Assembly: GCA_949361645.1 (NCBI GenBank)
Contig: OX442428.1
Coordinates: 2,405,847-2,469,846, forward strand
DNA length: 64,000 nt
Source: Spongilla lacustris
Lineage: Eukaryota; Porifera; Demospongiae; Spongillida; Spongillidae
Direction of reading: 5' to 3'
Shown: one piece after another, positions 1-10,281 of the stretch
Layout: each line of letters starts with the position of its first letter
Position numbering within the stretch: the stretch's first letter is position 1
Notes under the pieces: generated by a model
Databases searched by the model: none
Seen by the model: only the letters and a program-made list of their open reading frames with translations
What the model was told of the DNA's origin: nothing
Made by a program: the position numbers and the translations under genes

Positions 1-153
1 CTTTTCTGCAATCCAAAGCATACTGAGGGGTAAACTCTCCACCACATCCATCACAGACAGCTGGCAACTTTGATAGTGGTGGGTGATATCTAATAGCCAA
101 AGCATCACGAAATTCTGATGGTGAGAGGTCAAAGTGGTAATGGTACAGTCTAT
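1..153 (-). mobile_element. LINE C-terminal fragment of a second family, runs off the window edge
   Basis: Read on the minus strand from about 152 downwards, one open frame contains FRDALAIRYHPPLSKLP followed by a CDGCGGEF zinc-binding pair and YALDCRK. This matches the region just before the GGLV/RHNE motif in the C-terminal zinc-binding part of many invertebrate LINE polyproteins, and differs from the family that dominates this window. Only about 48 codons are inside the window. It is 5'-truncated, because upstream of 153 the sequence is the 3' tail of the next element. The histidine expected in the zinc motif appears to be tyrosine here, so the copy is probably dead. Assignment rests on motif recognition only. 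Confidence 0.55.
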
Positions 154-184
154 ATTTATAGATAATGTACAGGATATCTTATAA

Positions 185-436
185 ACAACACTTGTTATAT
201 TAAAATCACACTATAGTTATTAAACTTTAAGATGGGAGCCACCTGGATAGGATTGCTGTCGTATTTGCTCTCACCAAATGCAGTTTGAGCCTACTAAACA
301 GCTCAGATAGCACAGCTGACTTTGTTGCCCGATATAATGGCAAGATGGGAGGCAAGCATTTTAAATAAATCCATGGCTTCCTTTCCCCAAGCACCATAGG
401 ACTCTGTGACCAGTATATAAATTTATAAATATTAAT
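185..436 (-). mobile_element. 5'-truncated LINE (REL-type) 3' fragment, copy A
   Basis: On the minus strand the region encodes a decayed C-terminal domain: ESYGAWGKEA, then a helix-rich stretch, then LHLVRANTTAILSRWLPS before the stop near 227. The 3' untranslated sequence (185-226) is closely similar to that of the copy at 1205-2456, so the two belong to one subfamily. The reading frame breaks in the middle. Its 5' end stops at the (AAT)n tract at 440-463, where an oppositely oriented copy begins. Confidence 0.75.
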
Positions 437-439
437 AAC

Positions 440-463
440 AATAATAATAATAATAATAATAAT
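440..463. repeat. (AAT)n microsatellite between two divergent LINE fragments
   Basis: About eight AAT units separate the 5' end of the minus-strand copy A from the 5' end of plus-strand copy B. The same arrangement recurs at 2456-2479. Confidence 0.95.
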
Positions 464-835
464 TGGGAAGCCAGGTGCTTTTGACTTAACAGTGGTCTCT
501 CCGCTTAACTCCGCTACATTAAATGAAGTGGGAGCCAGAAGTGGGTCAGCAGCTGGAAAGGCTGAAGTGCGCAAGCACAATGCCAATGATCCCAAGTGCA
601 CAGAGTTGGGTTGGGTCTGCATACCCTTGGCAGTAGAGTCCTATGGTTGTTGGGGTGTGGAAGCTCAGGGTTCCATTTCTCGGCTGGCTGCCCGTCTGGC
701 TTTGCAGCTGCAGTACAGCAAGTCAAAGGCCATTACAAACATCTATCAGAGACTGAACCTCACCTTAGTTCGCTGCAATGCCAGAGCCTTGCTATCCCGT
801 GCTAGGTTTCAGCATTCAGTGGGCGAGGGCTGAAA
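464..835 (+). mobile_element. 5'-truncated LINE (REL-type) 3' fragment, copy B
   Basis: The plus frame starts directly after the (AAT)n tract with GKPGAFDLTVVSPLN, the aspartate-containing part of the presumed endonuclease, and continues through KHNANDPKC, GWVCIPLAVESYGCWG and LVRCNARALLSR to a stop near 833. About 120 codons are open, so this is one of the better preserved C-terminal ends. Reverse transcriptase and zinc motif are missing. A long (TG)n array begins right after the stop. Confidence 0.8.
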
Positions 836-838
836 ATG

Positions 839-1075
<237 letters not shown>

Positions 1076-1204
1076 TTTTCTTTTTTTTGTGTAGTCTAGG
1101 TGGTAGGTATATATAACATTTAATATTATATTATAATTATATTTATATTTATATATTTAGAAAATATATTATATATATATATAATTATATATATATATAA
1201 TTAT

Positions 1205-2456
1205 AGACAGAATATGTAATAAACACAACACTTAAATCACACTACAGTTAATTAAACTTTAAGATGGGAGCCACCTGGAGAGGATCGCTGTTGCATTTGC
1301 TCTCACCAAATGCAGGTTGAGCCTACTGTACAGCTCAGACAGCACAGCTGATTTTGTTTTGCCTGATGTTATGGCAAGACGGGAGGCAAGCATTTTAAAT
1401 GAATCTATGGTTTCTTTTCCCCAAGCACCATACAACTCTGCAACCAGAGGTATACAACACCACCCCAAGGCATTGCATTTGGGGTCATTTTCCATGTGTT
1501 TGCGCTCTTCAGTGGACAACGCAGCTGCCCCAGCTGACAATCCCGCTACTGATAAAACTTTAGGATTTAGCAGTGATGTCATTGAGATATCAAAGGCAGC
1601 TGGTTTACCAAGGGCCCAATTGGGTAGCAAAATGTCTGCGGGGCGTGAGTGGTCATGGTCTAAAGTAAGGTTGCTACCCATCTCCACCTTCACACTCAAG
1701 TGGGCTCTACGGCAAGTCTCCACCAACACATTGCGCAGATGGTTGTGACGGATGACCACGTCTCCTCCTTTTTTGCATGTTGTGGCATGGTGACCAAGGG
1801 GATCTAATGCACTGTTTGGGCATAGGGCACACTGGGAACCATTAGAGATGTCCAAACCAAGCCACCACTTGACAGCTACCTGGAATACTGAAGGCTCAAG
1901 ATGAAGGCCGAGACCTTCAGAAGGGACTACAGACAGCCAAGAAGCAGCATGTGGGGATGAGACAGACAACAGACAAGCCTTATCAGCAACAGAAGAAGCA
2001 ATCAGGATGCTATTGAACTGATGGATATCAATCTTGCTCAAAAGTTGCTTTTGATGGACTGGAGATGAAACTAAACCATCTGTCTGAATTGCATCAGAAT
2101 GAAATACGGATGCATTAAATGTTTGTACTGCATGAAAGAGATGGTGATCTGATATGGAGCCATAGCCAGAGGAGCATAGAGATGTAATGAATGCTGCAGG
2201 TGAGTGGCGGGGCAGTGACCTCATGCCCAACCCTCCTTTGCTTAGGCTTAGCTGGGCTTGCTGCCAGGCAACATCAGTTGTATCAGCTGCAGTGCATGAT
2301 GAGAAACATCTATGAACATCTTCATCAAAAAGCTCAAGAGAAGCCATAACAAGTGAAGGAGGAGTGGCACGGGCTAGATGTGCAAGCCGACAGAACCCGC
2401 CACACATACGCAAGAGTGTTAAAGCAACCTGAGGGTCCACTGCACCAACTTCCTCA
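1205..2456 (-). mobile_element. 5'-truncated LINE (REL-type), copy C, coding end intact
   Basis: A minus-strand frame of about 400 codons (2456 to 1259) without internal stops. In order it shows the post-RT segment (LTLLRMCGGFCRLAHLAR), a WWLGLDIS segment, a CALC-X8-HH-X4-C zinc motif, GGDVVIRHN, RPADILLPNW, AAFDISM, GWCCIPLVAELYGAWG and a terminal ILSRWLPS. Zinc motif, RHN, PAD and a second Asp are the arrangement known for the restriction-like endonuclease (REL) at the C-terminus of R2/R4-type LINEs; calling it REL is inference. The RT is gone. The 5' boundary is the (AAT)n tract at 2456-2479. AT-rich sequence 1100-1200 follows its 3' tail. Confidence 0.82.
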
Positions 2457-2479
2457 ATAATAATAATAATAATAATAAT
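2456..2479. repeat. (AAT)n microsatellite between two divergent LINE fragments
   Basis: Eight AAT units on the plus strand. The minus-strand copy C begins on its left, the plus-strand copy at 2480 begins on its right. Confidence 0.95.
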
Positions 2480-2858
2480 TGCAGGTGTGGCAGCTCTGTC
2501 TGCTGAAACTAGGAAGCATGCTGCCAATGACCCAAAGTGTCATGAATTGGGATGGATGTGTATACCAATGGCAGTTGAGACATACGGTAACTGGGGGAAG
2601 GAGGCCCAACACATGTTCTCAAGACTGGCTACCTATTTAGCTATCCATCTTTCCTGCCCCAAGTCCAGAGTTCTGGCTGACATATATGGCCGCCTAAACA
2701 TCTGCTTGGTGAGAGCTATGGCAAGAGCCATCCTGGCAAGAGGCCTTAGCCCAATCCATCTCTAGTGTACATGTATTGTTTTCCTTGTAGCTATAGTGTT
2801 AATAGTTAGGTTGTACATGGAGTTTAACTTTTTCAGGTGTATCTTATGTATATGTTGT
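2480..2858 (+). mobile_element. 5'-truncated LINE (REL-type) 3' fragment
   Basis: Open plus frame from the (AAT)n tract to the stop at about 2765. It encodes the last ~95 residues of the family: KHAANDPKC, GWMCIPMAVETYGNWGKEA, then RLNICLVRAMARAILAR. The 3' UTR runs to an (ATT)n tract at 2859-2876, where the next copy starts. Confidence 0.8.
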
Positions 2859-2876
2859 ATTATTATTATTATTATT
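2859..2876. repeat. (ATT)n microsatellite
   Basis: Six ATT units at the junction between two same-orientation LINE fragments. Confidence 0.93.
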
Positions 2877-3515
2877 AAAATGGTGGCTAGGTCTACCTGT
2901 CTTCTCAGCTGACAGTAAATGTCCCTTCTGCTCAAGTGCCCTTGATCCAGATTGCCACCACGCCCTTACATGTCGTTCTGGAGGGGACGTCATTGCACGG
3001 CACAATAAGCTGAGAGACTGTGTTGCCAATCTGTGCTCCAAAGCATGCTTATCTCCTCAACTGGAGAAAGGTCCAGGCATAGACTTTTCTAGGCCAGCTG
3101 ATGTGCTGGTGCCAAACTGGTCCCTCTCTAACCCTGCAGCATTTGACCTGAAAGTCATTCATCCGCTTAATACGAACTTGATTCTGGAAGCGAGTTTGGC
3201 TTCAGGCAACTCTGCAGAGGTTGGTGAGATTGAAACGCATGCCAAGAATGATCAGATGTGTGCAAGGTTGGGCTGGACATGTATTCCATTAGTGGTGGAA
3301 GTCTATGGTGGTTGGGGATGTGAAGCCAAAGAATGCTACTCTAGATTGAGCAAGAGGCTAGCTATGCAAGTGGGAATCTGTGAAACTGAGGCTCTGTGCC
3401 AAATGTACTGCCTGCTGGCTGTCACACTGATGAGGCAGAATGCAAGAGCCATCCTCCTCAGATGTGCCCGTGCTCCCCTTCTTGAGTATTAAACTTAATT
3501 GTGTTATGTAATGAA
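2877..3515 (+). mobile_element. 5'-truncated LINE (REL-type), second subfamily
   Basis: The frame opens at the (ATT)n tract with KWWLGLPV and stays open to the stop near 3492. It holds CPFC-X8-HH-X4-C, GGDVIARHNKLRD, SRPADVLVPNW, AAFDLKVIHPLN and GWTCIPLVVEVYGGWG. Wording such as LKVI.PLN and LMRQNARA is shared with the copy at 47285-48650 and separates both from the other copies. The zinc motif, RHN and both aspartates are present, so this ~205-residue C-terminal module is intact although the element is truncated. Confidence 0.82.

Positions 3516-3554
<39 letters not shown>
3516..3554. repeat. (ATT)n microsatellite, LINE 3' tail
   Basis: About 13 ATT units directly after the 3' UTR of the preceding LINE copy. 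The LTR retrotransposon inserted 23 bp further right. Confidence 0.93.
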
Positions 3555-3577
3555 GAGTCATGAAATACTCATTATTG

Positions 3578-3769
3578 TGTAATGCAGATGTACATTATCA
3601 CCTGATGTGGTCCACCTTTGAACCCTAGACTGTCTGTCTGTATGCACGTGCATTTATCTGTATATAAGCGTAGGTCCTTTTGTATCTAGAGAGCTGCTGT
3701 GATTGTATCTCTTAAGTGCTGCTAATATATTCTAACAGCATTCTCTGTTGAATTCGTGGCCGCGTTACA
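3578..3769 (+). repeat. 5' LTR (192 bp)
   Basis: Begins TGTAATGCAG and ends GCGTTACA, identical to 8606-8797. It contains a TATATAAG motif near 3660 that could serve as TATA box. Confidence 0.95.
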
Positions 3770-3784
3770 TTGGCGTAGTCGGCA
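3770..3784 (+). promoter_or_regulatory. Putative tRNA primer-binding site
   Basis: TGGCGTAGTCGGCAG lies immediately after the LTR end. The leading TGG is expected for pairing with a tRNA CCA end; the tRNA species was not identified. Confidence 0.7.
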
Positions 3785-3790
3785 GCTGGA

Positions 3791-6700
3791 ATGGCTCGAC
3801 CAGTTCTCCTACCCGAACCTTTTAGCGGCGAATCTGGAATTAGTCGTTGGGACGACTGGATAGAGCACTTTGAAGACTGCGCAGCAGTGAACAAGTGGGA
3901 CAGTGACGAAGAGAAACTGAAATGGATTCGAGTGCGACTTACCGGAAAGGCTCATACAGCGTACCGGAGGCTAGCGCAAGACGCTCGTACGAAATACGGT
4001 GAGTGCAAAGATGCGTTACGTCGTCGTTTCCACCCCGACAGTTCAAGGGACCTGCACATGGCAGAACTTCAGGTTAGGAAGAGGCAAAACGACGAGGACT
4101 GGGCTTCGTTTGGTGACGCATTAAGAGTACTCGCGGATAAAGCGTACCCAGATCTCGAAGAAAAGGCCCGCGAACGCCTTGCGCTGAACCAATTTTTGTC
4201 TCAGATTGAAGATTCTCATCTCTCCTTTAGTGTACGGCAGACGCGTCCTAAAACCGTGGAAGCAGCTGTTACCACCACTATTGAGATGGAGACATATCTG
4301 GGGCATAGCAGTAGTAAGTCCATTACCGGCACGGTTAGCATTCCTACTCAACAACATTCAGAGCCCGTATGTGCGGTACCACATCAAAAAGAGCCAGCTG
4401 TTGCTGCTGTCACAACAGAGGGAACGAAAGAAATGAAACTGCTCGTCGAGCGCCTAGACCGTTTAGAGAAGCTATTGCAGGAACCAAGTTCAGGAAGCCA
4501 GGGGCGTCCGCCCTTACGTAGGTTTGGAGGGCGTTACGGTGGTAGAAGTACTGTTACATGTTGGAGTTGTGGAGAAATGGGTCATATAGCACGCAATTGT
4601 CCAGTCAGTAGTAAACAACAGCAGCAGGAAAACTGCCACCCTCCAGTGCTAGGGGGTCCAGCACGAGGGGGAGAGCCTGTAAGGACCCAGAATAGTGTTT
4701 TAACTGTGCCCACTCTGTCAGTAAACTGTGGGTTAAGTTACCATTTGAAAGGTTGTATAGCCACCCTACCAATTGAGTTTATAATTGACACAGGAGCAGC
4801 AGTTTCTCTCCTTCGTAGTGACATTTGGGCTAAGGCAGCCAAATTGGACAGCAAACTCAAATTGGAGGAAGGCACTGGACAAAAGTTGGTTGGTGTAAGT
4901 GGCATACCACTTAGTATAAGGGGAGTAGGTTTAGTGCAATTGAAATTTGCTGAAGTTCCTACCCCAATGGCTGCTACATTTGTCATAGTAGATGACTTGT
5001 CAGTTGAAGCAATCCTGGGTCTAGATTTTTTGGAGCAGTGTAGATGTGTCATAGATAGCGGGCTGAGACGTATCGACTTCCCATGTCAAAGAGTGTCACT
5101 ATCACTTGATAATACTCAACAGAAGCCGTACACATGCACTCCTCTGATAGGATTGGTTGTGAAGCAAAAGTTGCTAATCCCTGCTGAAAGTGAGCAGGAA
5201 ATCATGGTGGAGCTGGATCATCAAGTATTCAATCATTCCTGGATTGTGGAGGGTGACCGGCATGGTCGCCATGGACTAATGGTTGCTCATGCTGTTGTTA
5301 GTCCTTCAGGACGTTCTGTTCCACTCAGAGTGCTCAATCCAAGAAAGGAGGCTGTGGTGGTGAAGAAAGGGACCCGGATTGCCACTATGGAGGCCTTGGA
5401 GAAAGATCCTCCAGGTGATGAAGACCTCAATGTTCACGCCGTATCAAGAGATAAGGATGTCCCACACGATGATCAAAAGGCTCTGTGGGAGATGGTATCC
5501 AAGATTGGTGACCATCTCAGTGTCAGGGATAAAGAGATGTTGTTTTCTGTTCTCTTGGATTATGCTGATGTATTCAGTTTACACCCTGGTAATATAGGTC
5601 GAACAGGAGAAATCAAGCACCACCTAGATACAGGAGATGCCCAGCCAATACACCAGTTACCACGTCGTGTCCCACAAGCTCGTCGGCTCGAAGTAAGAAA
5701 AATGCTGGATGAAATGCTGGAAAAGGATGTCATCCAACCATCTCACAGCCCATGGTCCTCTCCAATCATACTGGTACGTAAGAAAGACGGCTCTATGCGA
5801 TTTTGTGTTGATTACAGAAAAGTGAATTCAGTCACGAAGAAGGATGCCTACCCACTCCCTCGTGTGGACGACACCCTAGACACACTTGGTGGAACGAAGT
5901 TCTTTAGTACACTGGATCTTGCAAGCGGATACTGGCAGGTGGAAGTCGAGGAGGCAGACAGGCAGAAGACTGCATTTACAACACCAGAGGGATTGTTTGA
6001 GTTTAAGGTAATGCCCTTCGGGCTTTGTAATGCACCTGCAACTTTTCAGCGATTGATGGATCGAGTGCTGAATGATCTCAAGTGGACGGACTGCTTGGTG
6101 TACTTCGACGATATTGTTGTTGTGGGCAGGACATTCTCAGAACACCTGCATTGCCTTGGCAATGTTTTGACACGGTTGAGGCAAGCTGGTCTTAAGCTTC
6201 AACCTAAGAAATGTAATTTTTGCCAGCAGAAAGTCAGGTTTCTAGGGCATGTTGTCTCAGCCAGTGGAATTTCAACAGACCCAGACAAAACAGAGGTGGT
6301 GTCCAATTGGCCTACTCCAACTGACAAGAGGGAAATACAACAGTTCTTGGGCTTGGTGAACTACTACAGGCGGTTCATCAAGAATTTTGCTTCCCTCGCA
6401 AAACCTCTGCAGAGATTGACGGAGAAGAATGTAACATTTGAATGGAATGAGTCTTGTCAGAATGCATTTGATCAACTCCGCGCATGCCTTGTGTCAGCAC
6501 CTGTACTTGCCTTCCCAGACTACTCAAAGACGTTCATCCTAGACACTGATGCTAGTGAGAATGGCATAGGAGCAGTCCTTTCTCAGGGTCAAGATGATGG
6601 TAGTGAGTGTGTTATTGCCTATGCAAGTAGATCATTAAGCAGACAGGAGCAACGCTACTGTGTGACAAGACGAGAATTACTTGCTGTTGTAGAGTTCGTA

Positions 6701-8575
6701 CACCACTTCCGCTGTTACTTGCTGGGACAGCATTTCACCTTGAGGACAGACCATGGCTCACTGATATGGATTCAGAATTTTAGAGAGCCTGAAGGACAAC
6801 TTGCCCGTTGGATAGAACGTCTCCAAGAATACAACTTCACTGTTGTACATAGACCAGGGATACGGCATGGGAATGCAGATGCACTCTCCAGGATGCCCTG
6901 CAGACAGTGTGGTCGTGATTCACACAACCCAACTGATGATGTTCCAACCCAAGTAGGTGTGATTATTAATCTTCCATTCCAGTCATACCCCTCCGAAGAG
7001 ATGCGCAAACTGCAGCTGGCTGATCCATCTGTGGGCCCAGTGCTCCAAGCTGTTGAACTTGATCGCAAGCCACATCCTGATGAAGTCAAGTCCTGGAGTC
7101 TTGAGGGGCGTCGCCTTTTCCAGTTGTGGGAAATGTTGTGTGTCAGAAATGGTACATTGTGGAGATCACTTCAAAAAGGACAACTTTGTGGTCACCAGCT
7201 TGTGATACCCTTTATACTTCGGGCGACTCTACTGAATGAATTGCACAGTGGTGCAGTTGGCGGGCACATAGGAGAAGAGAAGATGTCTTTCCGTCTGAAG
7301 GAGCGCTTCTATTGGCCTGGAAGCATGGAAGCTGCAAGGGAGTGGTGTAAAACCTGTGCAAGCTGTGCTACCAGGAAGACAAGTGCACCAAAAAATAGAG
7401 CAGCACTCCAAACCGTGCAGGCTGGGTCCCCCATGCAGATTGTAGCGGTGGACATAATGGGTCCCCTTCCGGAGACAAAGGATGGTAATAGGTATGTACT
7501 AGTGGCTAGTGATTACTTCACTCGGTGGGTTGAGGTCTATGCTATACCTAACCAAGAGGCAGTGACAGTAGCTGAGAAATTGGTGAATGAAATGTTCTGT
7601 AGATTTTCCCCTCCAGAACAATTGCACTCGGACCAGGGCAGACAGTTTGAGTCAAAACTTATTGGAGAAGTTTGTAAGCTGCTGCACATTAAGAAGTCAC
7701 GTACCACACCTTATCATCCCCAATGTAATGGCATGGTTGAAAGGTTCAATAGAACTTTATTGGACATGTTGGCAACTACTGTGAACAATCAATCTGATTG
7801 GGACCAGTGTATTAGAAAACTGTGCATGGCCTATAATTCTAGTGTTCACTCGTCAACAGGATACACTCCATTCTATCTGATGTTTGGTCGTCAAGCAAGG
7901 CTTCCTGTGGACCTTATGTATGGCACTGGCCCAAGTGATAGTTTCACAGCAGGAGAATATGCAACTGAGCTCAGGAATGCCTTACACAATGCTTATGCAG
8001 TAGTGCGAGAGAAATGCAATGCGGAGCATAAGAGACAGAAGTCATTCTATGATGAGAAAGTGCATGGTAAACCATACAGTGTCGGTGATGTTGTCTGGCT
8101 GCACTCAATAGTGGTGCCTCGTGGACAGTCAAGGAAACTGCATCATCCATGGAAAGGACCTTATCGAGTGCAAGAACGTATAGGTGAGAGTGACTACAAG
8201 ATTAGAGCATTGAAAGGAAAAAGTACTCAAGTAGTGCACTTCGATCGACTGAAACCGTGTATTGAAGGAATACAAGCTCCAGCACATGTTCCAGCAACTA
8301 AAACTAGAGTCACTCAAAATGAAGAGTCTGCAGCCAGAGTACCTCAACCTGAGCTATTAGGTGAACAGTTGGAGATCATGAGTGATGACGAAGAAGTACA
8401 GCCACTCCCAGAAGCACAACCACCTGCTGGCGATGTACCTGTACCTCCCATTGATGTACCACCTCCGATTGAAGATCCTCCTGTTGTCAATAGGCGTCAG
8501 TCACTCATTCCCCGCCCAACAAACACACGGTACCCTCAACGCACACGTCGTCCACCTGACTATTATGGGCATTAA
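3791..8575 (+). CDS. Gag-Pol polyprotein of Ty3/gypsy LTR retrotransposon
   Basis: A single 1594-residue frame starting 22 bp after the LTR. N-terminal capsid-like gag (about residues 1-170) leads to one zinc knuckle C257-X2-C260-X4-H265-X4-C270. An aspartic protease follows with D333-T-G. Reverse transcriptase has the YFDD box at 771-774. RNase H begins around 915 with the DTDAS signature (first Asp at 918). Integrase has an HHCC zinc domain starting near H1152 and the catalytic triad D1221, D1281, E1317, spaced exactly 35 residues between the last two. A GPY/F-like segment follows, but no chromodomain is recognisable and the C-terminus is proline-rich. Gag and pol share one frame, so no frameshift is needed. 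All catalytic positions are present; the element looks competent, though activity is untested. Confidence 0.96.
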   Translation: MARPVLLPEPFSGESGISRWDDWIEHFEDCAAVNKWDSDEEKLKWIRVRLTGKAHTAYRRLAQDARTKYGECKDALRRRFHPDSSRDLHMAELQVRKRQNDEDWASFGDALRVLADKAYPDLEEKARERLALNQFLSQIEDSHLSFSVRQTRPKTVEAAVTTTIEMETYLGHSSSKSITGTVSIPTQQHSEPVCAVPHQKEPAVAAVTTEGTKEMKLLVERLDRLEKLLQEPSSGSQGRPPLRRFGGRYGGRSTVTCWSCGEMGHIARNCPVSSKQQQQENCHPPVLGGPARGGEPVRTQNSVLTVPTLSVNCGLSYHLKGCIATLPIEFIIDTGAAVSLLRSDIWAKAAKLDSKLKLEEGTGQKLVGVSGIPLSIRGVGLVQLKFAEVPTPMAATFVIVDDLSVEAILGLDFLEQCRCVIDSGLRRIDFPCQRVSLSLDNTQQKPYTCTPLIGLVVKQKLLIPAESEQEIMVELDHQVFNHSWIVEGDRHGRHGLMVAHAVVSPSGRSVPLRVLNPRKEAVVVKKGTRIATMEALEKDPPGDEDLNVHAVSRDKDVPHDDQKALWEMVSKIGDHLSVRDKEMLFSVLLDYADVFSLHPGNIGRTGEIKHHLDTGDAQPIHQLPRRVPQARRLEVRKMLDEMLEKDVIQPSHSPWSSPIILVRKKDGSMRFCVDYRKVNSVTKKDAYPLPRVDDTLDTLGGTKFFSTLDLASGYWQVEVEEADRQKTAFTTPEGLFEFKVMPFGLCNAPATFQRLMDRVLNDLKWTDCLVYFDDIVVVGRTFSEHLHCLGNVLTRLRQAGLKLQPKKCNFCQQKVRFLGHVVSASGISTDPDKTEVVSNWPTPTDKREIQQFLGLVNYYRRFIKNFASLAKPLQRLTEKNVTFEWNESCQNAFDQLRACLVSAPVLAFPDYSKTFILDTDASENGIGAVLSQGQDDGSECVIAYASRSLSRQEQRYCVTRRELLAVVEFVHHFRCYLLGQHFTLRTDHGSLIWIQNFREPEGQLARWIERLQEYNFTVVHRPGIRHGNADALSRMPCRQCGRDSHNPTDDVPTQVGVIINLPFQSYPSEEMRKLQLADPSVGPVLQAVELDRKPHPDEVKSWSLEGRRLFQLWEMLCVRNGTLWRSLQKGQLCGHQLVIPFILRATLLNELHSGAVGGHIGEEKMSFRLKERFYWPGSMEAAREWCKTCASCATRKTSAPKNRAALQTVQAGSPMQIVAVDIMGPLPETKDGNRYVLVASDYFTRWVEVYAIPNQEAVTVAEKLVNEMFCRFSPPEQLHSDQGRQFESKLIGEVCKLLHIKKSRTTPYHPQCNGMVERFNRTLLDMLATTVNNQSDWDQCIRKLCMAYNSSVHSSTGYTPFYLMFGRQARLPVDLMYGTGPSDSFTAGEYATELRNALHNAYAVVREKCNAEHKRQKSFYDEKVHGKPYSVGDVVWLHSIVVPRGQSRKLHHPWKGPYRVQERIGESDYKIRALKGKSTQVVHFDRLKPCIEGIQAPAHVPATKTRVTQNEESAARVPQPELLGEQLEIMSDDEEVQPLPEAQPPAGDVPVPPIDVPPPIEDPPVVNRRQSLIPRPTNTRYPQRTRRPPDYYGH

Positions 8576-8591
8576 TAGAGAGCATCTCAAA

Positions 8592-8605
8592 TGAGGAGGG
8601 AGCAG
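8592..8605 (+). promoter_or_regulatory. Polypurine tract
   Basis: Purine-rich GAGGAGGGAGCAG-type sequence ends exactly at the 3' LTR start, the usual plus-strand priming site. Confidence 0.75.
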
Positions 8606-8797
8606 TGTAATGCAGATGTACATTATCACCTGATGTGGTCCACCTTTGAACCCTAGACTGTCTGTCTGTATGCACGTGCATTTATCTGTATATAAGCGTA
8701 GGTCCTTTTGTATCTAGAGAGCTGCTGTGATTGTATCTCTTAAGTGCTGCTAATATATTCTAACAGCATTCTCTGTTGAATTCGTGGCCGCGTTACA
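8606..8797 (+). repeat. 3' LTR (192 bp)
   Basis: Identical to the 5' LTR over its whole length and followed by the ATTG target duplication. Confidence 0.95.
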
Positions 8798-8801
8798 ATT
8801 G

Positions 8802-9606
8802 CATTACATAAATATACAGGATAAATGGACATGCACAAATACACTGATACATAAACACATACAACTAGACTAAACACAATGTACACAAAATGCTAACTAT
8901 ATATCTACCCTACATCACTTTGACTGATGCTACGGGAAAGGATGGCAATGGCATTAGCTCGTACCAGGTGAAGGTTCAGCCGCCCGTAGAGTTCGGTAAG
9001 AACCACAGACTTTGTCTTGGACGAGCAAGTGGCTAGTCGAGAGGCTAGCTGAGAGATGGACTCCAAAGCCTCTTTTCCCCAGGCTCCATATGACTCCACC
9101 ACCAATGGTACACAGACCCAATCAAGTTCCTTACATTTGGTGTCATTGGAGGAGTGCTTTCTCAGCTCAGTGGTCAGTGCAGCTACTCCTGTTGTCACAC
9201 TCGCTTCCAAAAGAGTTGTAGGATTAAGCGGAGATGTGACAGACAAGTCAAAAGCTGCTGCCTTGCCCAAGACCCAGTTTGGAACTAAAAGGTCAGCTGG
9301 ACGGGTGTGGCTGTGATTGGTGAGATTATTACCCATTTCCACCTGGACACCCAGATGAGCTTGCCGGCAGGACTCCGCAAGGACATCACGCAGTTTGTTG
9401 TGGCGGGAAACCACATCACCACCCCTTTTGCAGGTAACAGCATGATGGCCAAGTGGGTCCAAGGCAATCTCAGGGCACAGTGGGCAGCATGAACCATATG
9501 AAAGGTCCAGGCCAAGCCACCACTTGATGGCAACCTGAAATTGGGAAGGGTCAAGATGGAGTCCAAGACCTTCTGACGGAGTAACAGACAGCCATGAACC
9601 TGCATG
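8802..9606 (-). mobile_element. 5'-truncated LINE (REL-type), copy E
   Basis: Minus frame open from about 9605 to the stop near 8905. It starts SWLSVTPSEGLGLHLD, then WWLGLDLS, CPLC-X8-HH-X4-C, GGDVVSRHNKLRD, RPADLLVPNW, AAFDLSV, DWVCVPLVVESYGAWG and ILSRSISQSDVG. About 233 codons are intact, including all presumed zinc and endonuclease residues. Its 3' UTR (8802-8904) recurs in plus orientation at 35080-35180. The 5' end abuts ATTATTATT at 9607-9616. Confidence 0.82.
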
Positions 9607-9719
9607 TTATTATTATGAAACAATACAACGGTTACTAGCAAAGTACAAATGAATATATGTATACATGCAAATGCAAATGCACAAAACTTGAGACACAACA
9701 AAATAAACTACACTATACT

Positions 9720-10164
9720 AAACAAGAGGCTGCCTAGCAATCATTGCACGGGCATTGTTCTTCTGCAAAGCAATGGCAAGCCTTTGAGCCAGCAAGATAC
9801 TGATGAAACTGGCTGATCTGATCTGTTGGCCACCATTCTGGCCAGAGTCTTGAAAATTGGTATACTAGCTGTGCCCCAACCACCAAAAGACTCAACAGCC
9901 ATGCAAAGGAACAAAAAGTATATGTTTGGCATCTAAACTTTGTTCGTACTTCTTCCGCTTTTGTTCCTCTCTCCAATGAGCAGCACAAAGTTGTTCAGAC
10001 TGTGGATGGTGGTAATCTAAGAGATGAACCTGTGTAGTGCTGACAACAGTGATGTCCATTGCTAAAGGTTCACCTCTAGACCAGTTAGGAATGTAAATAT
10101 CAGCCGGTTTCTGCTTGATACCAGGCAGAATGTATGGTTTTTCCAGATGATCTGAGGTGAAAGT
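9720..10164 (-). mobile_element. Decayed LINE (REL-type) fragment, divergent subfamily
   Basis: Minus-strand pieces in different frames spell KPADIYIPNWSRG, LAMDITVVS, then after frameshifts FLCMAVESFGGWGT and a garbled C-terminus. Several frameshifts and stops make it a pseudogene. Its 5' end is an (ATT)n tract at 10165-10179. Confidence 0.65.
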
Positions 10165-10281
10165 TTATTATTATTATTAAAACTTTTGCGGTTACATTTA
10201 TTACAAGATACAGGAGAATACATGAATGGAAAACATTATTAACATGCTACCACCTACAGTAATATTATTATTATTATTATT

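Larger units (their letters stand above)
3578..8797 (+). mobile_element. Complete Ty3/gypsy-type LTR retrotransposon
   Basis: The element is 5220 bp long. Two 192-bp LTRs read identical base for base, start TGTAA and end TTACA, and are flanked on both sides by the 4-bp duplication ATTG (3574-3577 and 8798-8801). A TGG-starting primer-binding site follows the 5' LTR, and a purine-rich tract precedes the 3' LTR. One uninterrupted gag-pol frame fills the interior; there is no env-like frame. Domain order PR-RT-RH-IN places it in the Ty3/gypsy (Metaviridae) group. Identical LTRs, a clean duplication and an open frame indicate a recent insertion. It landed beside the (ATT)n tail of a LINE. Confidence 0.96.

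Noticed and set aside
4121..8594. Minus-strand and shifted frames within the LTR retrotransposon
   Set aside because: Shadows of the 1594-codon gag-pol frame; no motif of their own.
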